Program-made: the position numbers and the translations under genes
The notes under the pieces: generated by a model
The model's input: the letters and a program-made list of their open reading frames with translations, nothing else
Databases searched by the model: none
Told to the model about the DNA's origin: nothing
Source: Algibacter miyuki
Lineage (GTDB): Bacteria; Bacteroidota; Bacteroidia; Flavobacteriales; Flavobacteriaceae
DNA length: 64,000 nucleotides
Assembly: GCF_042427745.1 (NCBI RefSeq)
Contig: NZ_JBHMFA010000006.1
Reading direction: 5' to 3' (one strand)
Part shown: in pieces, positions 51,631 through 60,983 of the stretch
How the letters are laid out: the number at the start of each line of letters is the position of its first letter
Position numbering within the stretch: position 1 is the stretch's first letter

Positions 51631-53667
51631 CTAACTATCTGCTACCTCTGTTTTTTTAATTTGAATAACATCCCAATCATTTCTGTCTATTTCTTTAAAC
51701 AATTTATTAGCTCTTGAACTCTCAACAGCAAAACATAAAAAATGAGTTGGTCTTGAAAAACCGACATATACCATTCTTGCAGATTGAATTATTTTATCAA
51801 CGCTGCCACCTTTATAGTTGTCAAGGTGCTCTTTTATTGGTATTCCTAAAACTTGATTTTGTAATCTCTCTGATTCGTAACTACCAGCACCTTTACTAAA
51901 AAATGTTTCTAAATATAATGTTGCAGTATGTGTTTGTCCTTTTACAGAATGAACAGTGCTTATGTTAACTCGTATTCCATTTTTATCAAAGTACTGAGCT
52001 CTCTCATCAGGACTTGCAACTTTCTCATTTTTTGAAGATTCATATATAAAATCTTTAGAGTAGTTTATTTGTCTAGAAAAGCAAGTTAAAAAGTATGGAA
52101 TGTAAGTTCTGATTTTATCTAATACAATATCTATAGCGCCATTCTCTATCGCTAAACTCCAATTATATAAATTCAATTTGAGTAAATCGTATTCATTACT
52201 TGGAAGTACTTTAAAATATTTAATTAATTTTGAGATAGTAAAAACTCTGGAATACTCATCTCTTATGCCTTCTATGTATAATATCTTATTGAGCGAGTTT
52301 AATATCGATTTACGATTAGCCTCAAGTGTCTGCGTGCCGTTTTCAATAAACTTTATGTAATCCTCCAAAGTATCGTAGTCAATCTTTTTTAATTTTTCAT
52401 TTGTTTTAAAATTAGGCCAATAATCAGATATACAAATTTTATTAATATGATCGTGATGCTTACGCCAACCTATAGCTTCATACTTATTTCCTTCATTCGG
52501 AATAATTAAACCCTTGTCAATAAGTTTCTTAATCTCATCAGAAAAAATTGGAATAACATCAGCTATCCTTTCTATATCATAGCACATCAATAGCGGCTTA
52601 ATAGTCAAATCAAACCCATCGTTATTCTTCATTCTACCCTGAACTTCAGTTGAGGTCAGCGCAAATTTTTCAACGATATTAGCGATCGGCCTACTAAGTC
52701 TGTGACTCCCATTTATAAACATCTTATCTGCTCGTTGCTTCCATATTTCCTCGTTGTCTAAAGATTTAGAAAAGATGGATTGATTTACATCTCCCAACCT
52801 TTGATAAAAAGAAGTGCAATTATCATTAGCAAAAATTCTTTCTAGTAAATCAAATTGATGTTTTTCCATATCTTGCATTTCATCCACAAATACATATTTG
52901 AATCTATTTTGGATAAGTCCTCTATATGAAGGTATTTCAGTCAGAATAACGTCCGCCAAAAGATAGGCATCATCATAATTTAAGATCCCTGTTTCTAAAA
53001 CTTTCAATTTAGTTTTATAAAACCATTCGGCAATTCTATCTATTTCATTTTTAGTGAACTTTTCTTTTCTAAGATTAGGTGTTTTAATTTCTAATGGTTC
53101 TCCATAAATTGATTTTACGAGACTAAAAACGCCTTTATTATATGAAAACCTAAATGAATGTAATACATTAAAGTTTTTGTTGTAATAGGTAGCATTCTTC
53201 TTCTCTTGAATAACAAATCCCTTTTTATTGTGGTGAAAAACTCGACCTATAGTTTCATTATAAATCTCATCATCTATTCTCACAGGTTTTTGTTTGTACT
53301 TGCTAAGATATGCTGGAATGGCTAAAAAATTATCAGTAAAACTTTGAATGGTACCTACAAAGTTGGGATGAGAAAAGAGTTTTGGACAATGATGTCCTAT
53401 TCGATTCTTAACCTCATTTACAGCCGCATTTGTATGTGACAAAACTAGAATTCCTCTATTTTTCTCGAGAGGCAAGTGTTTTTCTAAAATAAGTAGTTTA
53501 GCAAGTAACGCAGTGGTTTTCCCACTACCAGGAACAGCTTGTAGGTCAATAGTTTTAAAGTTTTTAATAAACCTTAAACGTTCATCATCAAATGTCTGTC
53601 CAGGTTTCAATAATAAGGACTCTGTATATGCTATATCCTCTGGTGTTACTTTAATCATTGCAAACAT
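51631..53667 (-). CDS. UvrD/Rep-type helicase, GajB-like
   Basis: This 678-residue superfamily 1 helicase has AVPGSGKTTALL (Walker A, residues 44-55), LVLSHTNAAVNEVK (Ia), GTIQSFTDNFL (Ib), VFVDEMQDME (Walker B as DEMQ), QRLGDVNQSIF (III), GSHRLSRPIANI (IV), ISTVHSVKGQTH (V) and MVYVGFSRPTHF (VI). GajB of Gabija is of this family but near 500 residues, so there are about 180 extra here. The gene overlaps the OLD gene by 17 bases (or 8 if Met 4 at 53658 is the start), which ties the two together. Confidence 0.85.
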   Translation of the reverse strand: MFAMIKVTPEDIAYTESLLLKPGQTFDDERLRFIKNFKTIDLQAVPGSGKTTALLAKLLILEKHLPLEKNRGILVLSHTNAAVNEVKNRIGHHCPKLFSHPNFVGTIQSFTDNFLAIPAYLSKYKQKPVRIDDEIYNETIGRVFHHNKKGFVIQEKKNATYYNKNFNVLHSFRFSYNKGVFSLVKSIYGEPLEIKTPNLRKEKFTKNEIDRIAEWFYKTKLKVLETGILNYDDAYLLADVILTEIPSYRGLIQNRFKYVFVDEMQDMEKHQFDLLERIFANDNCTSFYQRLGDVNQSIFSKSLDNEEIWKQRADKMFINGSHRLSRPIANIVEKFALTSTEVQGRMKNNDGFDLTIKPLLMCYDIERIADVIPIFSDEIKKLIDKGLIIPNEGNKYEAIGWRKHHDHINKICISDYWPNFKTNEKLKKIDYDTLEDYIKFIENGTQTLEANRKSILNSLNKILYIEGIRDEYSRVFTISKLIKYFKVLPSNEYDLLKLNLYNWSLAIENGAIDIVLDKIRTYIPYFLTCFSRQINYSKDFIYESSKNEKVASPDERAQYFDKNGIRVNISTVHSVKGQTHTATLYLETFFSKGAGSYESERLQNQVLGIPIKEHLDNYKGGSVDKIIQSARMVYVGFSRPTHFLCFAVESSRANKLFKEIDRNDWDVIQIKKTEVADS

Positions 53668-55471
53668 ACTTTATAGCATCAATCAAATATTTAATTCCAG
53701 TATCGTCCTCTGAAATTGCGAGCGTAGTATGCTTATCTAATTTTGAAGCTAGTTGATACGCTAATTCCGTTTTATATAGTGTTTTATTTATTAATTTTTT
53801 TCCTAATTCGGCTTCAAAATTATCGCGATCTATTTGTGGATGCACTTCTATAAGCGCCTCTTCAAAGAGCGATTTAAGAGATGATGATTTTAATAAAGCG
53901 TACTCCAAAGTCCAATCTTTAGCTATGAAAGATTTTACATTTTCTTTATCAAATTTAGCTTCTAATTCTGTTATTTTGGTAATTGATTTTACTAACACCG
54001 TGGCTACATCTTGCTTTAAATATACTTTTTTGTATTTTCCATCTTGATCGGTTTCTATGGTTTCCTCAAAAGCTCTAACATCAACATCTGTAATAACAGC
54101 AACAGGTGTTTCAATTTTATTTAACAAACTATCCTTACGTAAATATATTCTAGCATAACGTTGAAATGCAGTACTAGTAACATTTACTATAGAGACGCCT
54201 GCCTCAGTTAAGTTCTTTTGAATAACATCTTGCTCTTTTAATCTTTGAGCTATTGCTGGCAGTAATATTTCTTCAGACCATCCTTCGACCATAATAACTC
54301 CTTTGGCAAAAAACAAATTAGCCTTAGTAGCATCTAGAAATCGTTCTAAAAACCCATAATCTTCTTCATCTAACTGGGTATATTCATTACCCATAGGAAA
54401 TGCATAATTATTACTACATAATATAAGGTTTTCTAATTTTATCTTAGATCCAAGATTAGGGCTATGCGTCGTTAAAATAAGCTGAATCTCTTTCTCTTTC
54501 TGAAGAGCTTCTATAATTTGCATTTGGGCTTGAGGATGGAGATGCGCTTCTAATTCTTCAATTAAACCTAATCTTATTCCAGTCCAGTTTTTCTTATGCA
54601 AGTGTAATAACTCAGATGCCATAAATAAGCGATTTAGAGTACCTAAACCTGGATTGATTTCATCTTTGATAGATAATTCTAACTTCTCTAAAATATTTTT
54701 AAGATTATTATCCTTAACTCCAAATGCTGATTCCTTTGTCTCATCATAAAAGGATCTTATATAACTATCTATTTCGTCCTTTAACTCTTTTCCTTTTTGT
54801 TCAGTCGGTGGTAAAGGGACGTCATTATTTGCAATACCTAAAAAGTACTTTTCAACTGAAACATTAAAATCGTTAAAAAGACTAACTAGTGAATGATCTT
54901 TATTTCTTCCTCTAAATGCTTCGTGTTCCTGTAGAATTTGAGCTAGTCTAGAATTTTTTCTTGGCACGAGCTCTGCTTTTGCATTTCTAAGAGGTTTTAG
55001 GTAGGTCGTTTTTATAAACTCTCTTGCCTCAGCAGTTAACTGATATCCAACAGGATCAACACCTGCTTTTACATCTGATGGAAATATCTTGTTGTCAGCA
55101 ATGTTTCTTCTAACATCATAAATTAGGCGTAAAAAACATCTTGGCTCTTTACCTACCTCTTTATTCCATCCTAGCCATTCTGTAAAATGTTTTGCCTCTT
55201 CTGGATCTAAATCATCAAAAACAAGCTCTATCCTGAGTCGGTCTGAATCGAAATAAAAATCTTCATTTACAATTTTAAGCCAATCGTAACTATGAGTTTT
55301 CAAAACTAATTTAATAGCATCAATTATAGCTGTTTTACCTGAATCATTTTGACCGATTAGGACATTTACTCCTTTTGAAAAATTCAAATTAAGACTTGGT
55401 TCTTGTAAATCAAATGGATTAGAATTTCCATATTTTCTAAAATTCCAAAGTTTTAAATTTTGTAGATACAT
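53651..55471 (-). CDS. OLD-family ATPase-TOPRIM nuclease, GajA-like
   Basis: This 606-residue protein has an N-terminal ABC-type ATPase: GQNDSGKT (residues 40-47), the signature PGLGTLNRLFMASELL (274-289), Walker B LIEELEAHLHP (303-313) and H336 in LTTHSPN. The TOPRIM domain follows, with E396 in MVEGWSEE and D462/D464 in ITDVDVR, and KDWTLEYALL at 518-527. Size and order match class 2 OLD proteins such as GajA, which cut DNA and are controlled by nucleotides. It is first in the operon, with 254 bases upstream before the amidase end. Confidence 0.88.
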   Translation of the reverse strand: MYLQNLKLWNFRKYGNSNPFDLQEPSLNLNFSKGVNVLIGQNDSGKTAIIDAIKLVLKTHSYDWLKIVNEDFYFDSDRLRIELVFDDLDPEEAKHFTEWLGWNKEVGKEPRCFLRLIYDVRRNIADNKIFPSDVKAGVDPVGYQLTAEAREFIKTTYLKPLRNAKAELVPRKNSRLAQILQEHEAFRGRNKDHSLVSLFNDFNVSVEKYFLGIANNDVPLPPTEQKGKELKDEIDSYIRSFYDETKESAFGVKDNNLKNILEKLELSIKDEINPGLGTLNRLFMASELLHLHKKNWTGIRLGLIEELEAHLHPQAQMQIIEALQKEKEIQLILTTHSPNLGSKIKLENLILCSNNYAFPMGNEYTQLDEEDYGFLERFLDATKANLFFAKGVIMVEGWSEEILLPAIAQRLKEQDVIQKNLTEAGVSIVNVTSTAFQRYARIYLRKDSLLNKIETPVAVITDVDVRAFEETIETDQDGKYKKVYLKQDVATVLVKSITKITELEAKFDKENVKSFIAKDWTLEYALLKSSSLKSLFEEALIEVHPQIDRDNFEAELGKKLINKTLYKTELAYQLASKLDKHTTLAISEDDTGIKYLIDAIKYVCND

Positions 55472-55725
55472 ATTATTGATAATAAACTCTACAAGTTAAA
55501 AAAGATTTTCACCTAATCATTAAAAACTAAATTAAATCTAATTATTTAGAAAGTGTAATCCTCAATGCATTTATAATTTTATACTACTTGAAAGACATAT
55601 TAGCATTAATCAATCTAATATTTATCAATGGAATGAATCATTTTAAGTTCTTGTACTTAATATATAGGATTTTACAAAAAACTATCACCCTCTTACATTT
55701 ACAACAATCCCAATGAATAACTAAC

Positions 55726-56376
55726 TCATATCCTTAAAACTGTAATAATCGATTGAAGTATTTCTAAAGCAACAGCCCCCTGCACCTCCTCCTCCAATAA
55801 ATACTCCACCTCATCAATCTGAGACAAAAACCCAATTTCCAATAGGATCGTTACGCATTCAGTACGACTATCCCTTAACACTTGGAAATCTCCAAATTTC
55901 ACACCTCTATTTTTAAAACCAACTGTATTTGTCAATCGTTTTTGTATAGTAAAACCTAAATAAGCAGATGCTTGTGCTTGCATGTCACTTTTAGGATATA
56001 TATAAACTTCCGTTCCGGATGCTTTTGGATTAGCTGATGCATTGCAATGGATAGAAATAAACACATCGGCTTTTAGTTTTTTTGATAATCGAGTTCTATC
56101 AGCAAGTGAAACAAACGTATCTGTGTACCTGGTAAGAAAAACATCTAAAGGTTGCTTATTCAATCTATAATTGAGTTCAACTATTTTATTAGCAATACTC
56201 AAAACGATATCCTTTTCCCTTACTCCAGTTCTAGATATTGCTCCAGCATCTTTACCGCCATGTCCTGGATCTATAACTATAACAAGAGGCTTTACTTCTA
56301 CCCTTTTTTGCCCGAAAGAAAAATTTAAGAAACCTACACAGCATAGGCACACTGCAATTCGATTTATTACATGCAT
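55726..56376 (-). CDS. N-acetylmuramoyl-L-alanine amidase (Amidase_3)
   Basis: This 216-residue protein has a signal peptide (CLCCVGFLNFSFGQ) and the Amidase_3 motifs IDPGHGGKDAGA (zinc His), VREKDIVLSIA with Glu, SIHCNA (second zinc His) and ILLEIGFLSQ with the catalytic Glu. It should cut peptidoglycan in the periplasm. It is divergent from the tra operon, with 177 bases between. Amidases or lysozymes help conjugation machines cross the wall, but a cell-wall role for the host is also possible. Confidence 0.9.
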   Translation of the reverse strand: MHVINRIAVCLCCVGFLNFSFGQKRVEVKPLVIVIDPGHGGKDAGAISRTGVREKDIVLSIANKIVELNYRLNKQPLDVFLTRYTDTFVSLADRTRLSKKLKADVFISIHCNASANPKASGTEVYIYPKSDMQAQASAYLGFTIQKRLTNTVGFKNRGVKFGDFQVLRDSRTECVTILLEIGFLSQIDEVEYLLEEEVQGAVALEILQSIITVLRI

Positions 56377-56553
56377 AGTAACCGTTTTAGATTACACAAA
56401 ATTCAATAAATCAAGAACTTCCTTGGTAATCTTCAAAAGTTTAACAGCATTAAGCGTTAAAATTTATTGAATGCTCCGCATTACTTCCTTTTCATAATAA
56501 CTTTCTCAAACTATTAATCACCCGTTACCATAAACGGCTTAATCTCAACTATT

Positions 56554-56841
56554 ATGAAAAAATCAGTTTTTACACTACTCGCTATGCTCCTGGTCTCTAT
56601 TTCAAGCTTTGCACAAATTGGAGGTATTGAAGACTCCGTAAATGATGTTTCGGACACCATTAGATCCATCTTCCCAATCATTCTAGGTATCATATTTTTA
56701 GTTGGTTTTTTATTCAATGCAGGACATTTCTTTGGAGAAAATGCAGACCTAAAAAAAGGAATTACACGTGTACTTGTCTTTGTATTAATTGCTGGAGCAG
56801 TTGTAGGCATCTTCACTTACTTAATAAGCATCGTAGTATAA
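56554..56841 (+). CDS. traE: Conjugation protein TraE (DUF4134)
   Basis: This 95-residue protein has a signal peptide (LLVSISSFAQ). The body has two hydrophobic helices separated by a charged loop (FGENADLKKGITR), as in DUF4134/TraE of CTnDOT-type elements, a VirB2-like pilin group. It is the first tra gene and lies 35 bases before TraF. Confidence 0.85.
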   Translation: MKKSVFTLLAMLLVSISSFAQIGGIEDSVNDVSDTIRSIFPIILGIIFLVGFLFNAGHFFGENADLKKGITRVLVFVLIAGAVVGIFTYLISIVV

Positions 56842-56876
56842 TTTACTGTATCAACAATATTATAAAAAGAAATGGT

Positions 56877-57155
56877 ATGAAGAAATACGAAGTCTATAAA
56901 AATATTAGAAAACGGGCAATGATTTTCGGGTTGCCCGTTTCACTATTTGCCTTAATGATGATTGTTGTTATAGCCTCACTCCTAGTTATCATCTTCTCTT
57001 TCAGTTTTATGATAATTATTGGGGTATTTATTCTGAATTCCTGCTTGTATGTAAGCCTGACCAAGTCTGTACATAATCCACAAATCATACAATTCTCTAA
57101 AATTTTCCCCAAAATAATAAGTAATAAAAAATCGACAGCTATACACTATGAATAA
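56877..57155 (+). CDS. traF: Conjugation protein TraF (DUF4133)
   Basis: This 92-residue protein starts MKKYEVYKNIRKRAMIFG. Two transmembrane helices (about 16-34 and 37-56) and a short basic tail follow, as in DUF4133/TraF, the VirB3-like partner of the VirB4 ATPase. Its 3' end overlaps traG by 8 bases, typical of the coupled VirB3-VirB4 pair. Confidence 0.85.
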   Translation: MKKYEVYKNIRKRAMIFGLPVSLFALMMIVVIASLLVIIFSFSFMIIIGVFILNSCLYVSLTKSVHNPQIIQFSKIFPKIISNKKSTAIHYE

Positions 57156-59544
57156 GATAAATCTACAATCCTATTATCCCATTATTGACATTCAAGAAAA
57201 TGTTGTTTTTGCAAACAACGGCAATGTGATTTTATGTTATAAAGGTTCGCTTCCTGAAATCTACTCCCTTTCAGAAAAGGATTTTGAAGATATTCATGGA
57301 GCGTGGTTTCAAGCCATTAAATCTTTACCTACGGGCTGTGTTGTTCATAAACAAGATATCTATTTAAAAAAGACTTACACATCCGAAGAACTACCAAACA
57401 ACACCTTTTTAGAGCAAGCTACACACAAACACTTTAAAGGCCGAGAGTATATGGAGCATCAGTGTTATCTGTTCTTCATCTTGACTAAAAGCAACGCGCT
57501 TAACAACAGTAAATTTGTAAACCCTTTTAAAAAGGTATCTAAAAAAATAGTGAAAGACATTGACGACCATATCAACACGTTTATGGCTGCAGTTACTGAC
57601 TCTGTTTCCTTTATTAATAACAGTCGTAAAATGGAATTTCTCCCCATGCAAGAAAAAACCATACACGAGTTGACTAACAACTATTTCAATGGGTTTAACA
57701 TCGATTTGGATACAGATATTCTTCTAGCAAAAACTAATGTTAATATTGGTGAACACTATTTTGATACTTTGGCCGTAAATAGCGAACTATGTTTTGGAGA
57801 AAGTGTACAAACTAGCAAAACCAATGAACGTTTTACTTCTGACGATTTTGTATTTCATCAAGGGTTTATAGATGGCATTGGACTTACTTTGAATGAAAAC
57901 CATATTGTTAATCAAATTATTTATTTAGATGATAAGCAAAAATGGCGAAAACTTTTAGACAAAAAAGTTGAGGAGCTAAACAAGAGTTCCAATTTTGGCT
58001 CTCAAAACAAAGTGGTACTACAGAAAATCCAACATATTCTAGATAAAATTAATTCCGATGATAAAGCTCGTGTTATTCGCGGCCATTTAAATATTATTTA
58101 TTGGGCGCAGCAAGCCAAAGCGCTAGCTAAAATAGGATCCAAAATAAAAACGGAGTTTAAGGAAATAGACATTATCCCGTATTACCCAAGAGGTGAAGAA
58201 CGTAAAAATTATTTACTGAATAGCTATTTCTGTTTTTCTTCCAACTTTTCTAATGAAGATTTATATGTTACCGATTTAAAACATGCTTTATGCTTACTAA
58301 TTAATAACAGTAATTACAAAACAGATAACACCGGTATCATTTTTAATGATAGAGAACATAATATTCCTGTTTTAAAGGATGTTTGGGACGAAAAAAAGAA
58401 CCGTATTAAAGCTAGAAACTTTGCCATATTTGCTCCAACTGGTGAAGGAAAATCTTTTTTAGCCAATAACATTCTACGTCAATATTTTGAAAGCGGCGTT
58501 AGATTGGTCATTATAGACTTAGGTGGTTCGTATACCAAATTTGCTAAACTCTACCCAAAGCAATACACTGTATTAAGATATGAAAGCGGAAAAAACCTTG
58601 GTATCAATCCTTTTTATATTACGAATATAGATGACATAACGCCAGAAAGGCTTGAAGATTTATCTACCTTTTTATTTGAACTCTTTGCTTCAGATTTTAA
58701 GGTGAGTAAAGCAGAATCTGTTTCTATAAAAAAGATACTTCGCTTTTACTATTCTGAAGTTTCAAATAATCATTCTCTTAATAGCTTTTATGAATTCATT
58801 GAAACTAGAAAAGACAATCTTTTAAAACAATTGAAGATTCATGAAAATTATTTCAATATTACAAACTTTCTACACATCATGTCGGAATATGTAGGCGATG
58901 GACTCTATAGTTTCTTATTTGAAGTAAGTGAAGATCAAACCTACAAGATAGAAGACAAACGCCTAATCGTTTTTGAGCTGGATGAAGTAAAAGATAATAA
59001 AGAAATTTTAGCTGTTATGCTTAAGCTTATAAAATCTGCGATACAAAGAACCATTTGGAAAAACAGAGCAGAAAAAGGCATCATTCTATTTGATGAGTTT
59101 GCTAAACAACTCAAGTTTGAAAATGTTTTGGAAAGCGTAGAATTCTATTACCAAGCCATTAGAAAACAAAATGGAGCAATTGGGATTATTCTGCAATCCA
59201 TAAACCAATTACCAAACAATTCTACATCTGCAAGTATTCTAGAAAACACACAAGTTATCTATAGCCTAAACAATGAAAAAGGCTATGATGAATTGCAGAA
59301 ACGATTAAACCTCTCTAGTCATGACTTGAATCAATTAAAGTCCATTAAAAACAACCTTACAGGTCCACGAAAATATACAGAAATGTTTATCAAAATAGGT
59401 AAAGAGAGTAACATTTTCCGATTGGAAGTCCCCAAGAAAGTTTATGCCGCTTATCTCACAGATGGTGCAGAAAACGAAGCCATTATGAAGCTTTATGAAA
59501 AGCATCAAAATATGGAAAAAGCAATCACTGAATATTCATCTTAA
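57148..59544 (+). CDS. traG: Conjugation ATPase TraG (VirB4-like)
   Basis: This 798-residue protein has an N-terminal VirB4-type domain and a C-terminal AAA+ domain. Walker A is PTGEGKSFLA (G432-S436 core), Walker B is ILFDEFAKQ (D649, E650), with LIVFELDEV near them. It powers assembly and transfer in the type IV secretion channel at the inner membrane. It overlaps traF by 8 bases and is followed by traI after 11 bases. Size and motifs agree with CTnDOT TraG. Confidence 0.95.
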   Translation: MNKINLQSYYPIIDIQENVVFANNGNVILCYKGSLPEIYSLSEKDFEDIHGAWFQAIKSLPTGCVVHKQDIYLKKTYTSEELPNNTFLEQATHKHFKGREYMEHQCYLFFILTKSNALNNSKFVNPFKKVSKKIVKDIDDHINTFMAAVTDSVSFINNSRKMEFLPMQEKTIHELTNNYFNGFNIDLDTDILLAKTNVNIGEHYFDTLAVNSELCFGESVQTSKTNERFTSDDFVFHQGFIDGIGLTLNENHIVNQIIYLDDKQKWRKLLDKKVEELNKSSNFGSQNKVVLQKIQHILDKINSDDKARVIRGHLNIIYWAQQAKALAKIGSKIKTEFKEIDIIPYYPRGEERKNYLLNSYFCFSSNFSNEDLYVTDLKHALCLLINNSNYKTDNTGIIFNDREHNIPVLKDVWDEKKNRIKARNFAIFAPTGEGKSFLANNILRQYFESGVRLVIIDLGGSYTKFAKLYPKQYTVLRYESGKNLGINPFYITNIDDITPERLEDLSTFLFELFASDFKVSKAESVSIKKILRFYYSEVSNNHSLNSFYEFIETRKDNLLKQLKIHENYFNITNFLHIMSEYVGDGLYSFLFEVSEDQTYKIEDKRLIVFELDEVKDNKEILAVMLKLIKSAIQRTIWKNRAEKGIILFDEFAKQLKFENVLESVEFYYQAIRKQNGAIGIILQSINQLPNNSTSASILENTQVIYSLNNEKGYDELQKRLNLSSHDLNQLKSIKNNLTGPRKYTEMFIKIGKESNIFRLEVPKKVYAAYLTDGAENEAIMKLYEKHQNMEKAITEYSS

Positions 59545-59555
59545 AACCAAAAAAA

Positions 59556-60125
59556 ATGAAAACAAAACTCCTAATCCTAGTAATGGTAATCGCCTTTAGC
59601 TTTAAAACAAGTGCACAAGGCATGCCTGTTTACGACAACACTAATTTTATAAGTCTTGCCAAATCCCTTATAGAATCAGCAAAACAGACTTCTCAATTAT
59701 TAAAAACGGTCCAATTTCTCAAAACACAAAAAGATAATATTGAAAAAGTAAATAATGTTATCCGGCAACTTAACGCCATAAAAGAAATGGCCAAAAACAA
59801 TCAAATTCTTTTTAACGTGGTTCGTGACGATTTACGTGATATTCTAAACTCTCCATACATAAAACCCGAGGAAGTTAATCGTATTTCAGAATCGTTCAAT
59901 GCCATTATTGAAAATTCTTTAGATAGCATGAATTTTATTGACCAAATACTATCAAGTGATTTCTTAAAAATGACTGATGCCGAACGTGCTGGCATTTTAA
60001 AACAAAAGGAAGTTGAATCGAATGAAATGGTAGCAGAAATAACAAAAAAGACAGAACGCTATAGAGACATCATATCATTTAGAAAGATGCAGGACAAAAT
60101 AAACAATAGAGAATCGAACTATTAA
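59556..60125 (+). CDS. traI: Conjugation protein TraI (DUF4141)
   Basis: This 189-residue protein has a signal peptide (VMVIAFSFKTSAQG) and a long helical, coiled-coil body (SLAKSLIESAKQTSQLLKTVQFLKTQKDN), fitting the DUF4141/TraI position in CTnDOT-type operons (VirB5-like). It is probably periplasmic or at the cell surface. The gene stops 2 bases before traJ. Confidence 0.8.
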   Translation: MKTKLLILVMVIAFSFKTSAQGMPVYDNTNFISLAKSLIESAKQTSQLLKTVQFLKTQKDNIEKVNNVIRQLNAIKEMAKNNQILFNVVRDDLRDILNSPYIKPEEVNRISESFNAIIENSLDSMNFIDQILSSDFLKMTDAERAGILKQKEVESNEMVAEITKKTERYRDIISFRKMQDKINNRESNY

Positions 60126-60127
60126 TT

Positions 60128-60970
60128 ATGAATGAATTATACTTTTTAGGAATTGGATTAGAATACATCGATACTGTTTTTCAAACTATAAAAAGCAGTA
60201 ATTTCTCACAATATACCATTACAGGAATGAAAACGCTTGCGGTACTCTTTTTCCTAGTTAACATCCTAAAAAAATATAATGAAGGGATAGCCAATAAAGA
60301 TGGCTATTCTTGGGGATTAAATCCTGGGGAACTCGCAAAGAATTTGGCTATAGTTCTCCTGGTTATTTTCTCAACTCAAATTTTAGGATTCTTTGATGGC
60401 GTACTTGTGGCTATAGAGTCTCAATATAGAAATACGGCTCCTGCACTCCTCCCCTTACAAATGCAGGATATCCCAATTGAAGAGGATGTGGGTGCATTGG
60501 AAGCCGCCAAAAAAGCTATGGCCTTATTATACGATGCCTTAGTAACACCTCTTTTCGGATGGAAAATCATTGCATTTATTATTAGTCTAGGCCTATGGAT
60601 TTTAGATCTATTTATATACCCCTTATTTTTATCTGAGCGCTATTTCCTTCTAGGTATTATGCAAGCCTTTTTTCCTTTAATACTAAGCCTTGCTGTATTT
60701 GAAAAATTCCGATCCATGGCTTACACTTTTTTCAAATTATATGCTGCAGTATATATGCTTGTTCCTGCATTTTTTCTAGTTAACATCTTTATTAACGCCA
60801 TATATACTGAGATTAACACCAATTTTTGGAGTAACCTTTTTGGTACTGATGTAGGAAGCCGATTTTTCGCTCCCGTAGTTCAATTAGGATCTGTTGCCTT
60901 TATTGTATTCTTAAAGTTCAAACTTTATAAACGTGCAGTTGCCTTCACTTTAAGATTATTCACTGCTTAA
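60128..60970 (+). CDS. traJ: Conjugation protein TraJ (VirB6-like)
   Basis: This 280-residue protein has several hydrophobic segments (about 35-60, 78-98, 145-165, 170-200, 205-235, 255-275), matching the inner-membrane TraJ family. The loop LPLQMQDIPIEEDVGALEAAKKAM between early helices is characteristic. It lies 2 bases after traI and 13 before traK. Confidence 0.85.
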   Translation: MNELYFLGIGLEYIDTVFQTIKSSNFSQYTITGMKTLAVLFFLVNILKKYNEGIANKDGYSWGLNPGELAKNLAIVLLVIFSTQILGFFDGVLVAIESQYRNTAPALLPLQMQDIPIEEDVGALEAAKKAMALLYDALVTPLFGWKIIAFIISLGLWILDLFIYPLFLSERYFLLGIMQAFFPLILSLAVFEKFRSMAYTFFKLYAAVYMLVPAFFLVNIFINAIYTEINTNFWSNLFGTDVGSRFFAPVVQLGSVAFIVFLKFKLYKRAVAFTLRLFTA

Positions 60971-60983
60971 CCTTAATATCAAT

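Noticed and set aside
50150..55471. Restriction-modification system
   Set aside because: No methyltransferase or specificity gene is present; the OLD/UvrD pair fits Gabija better.
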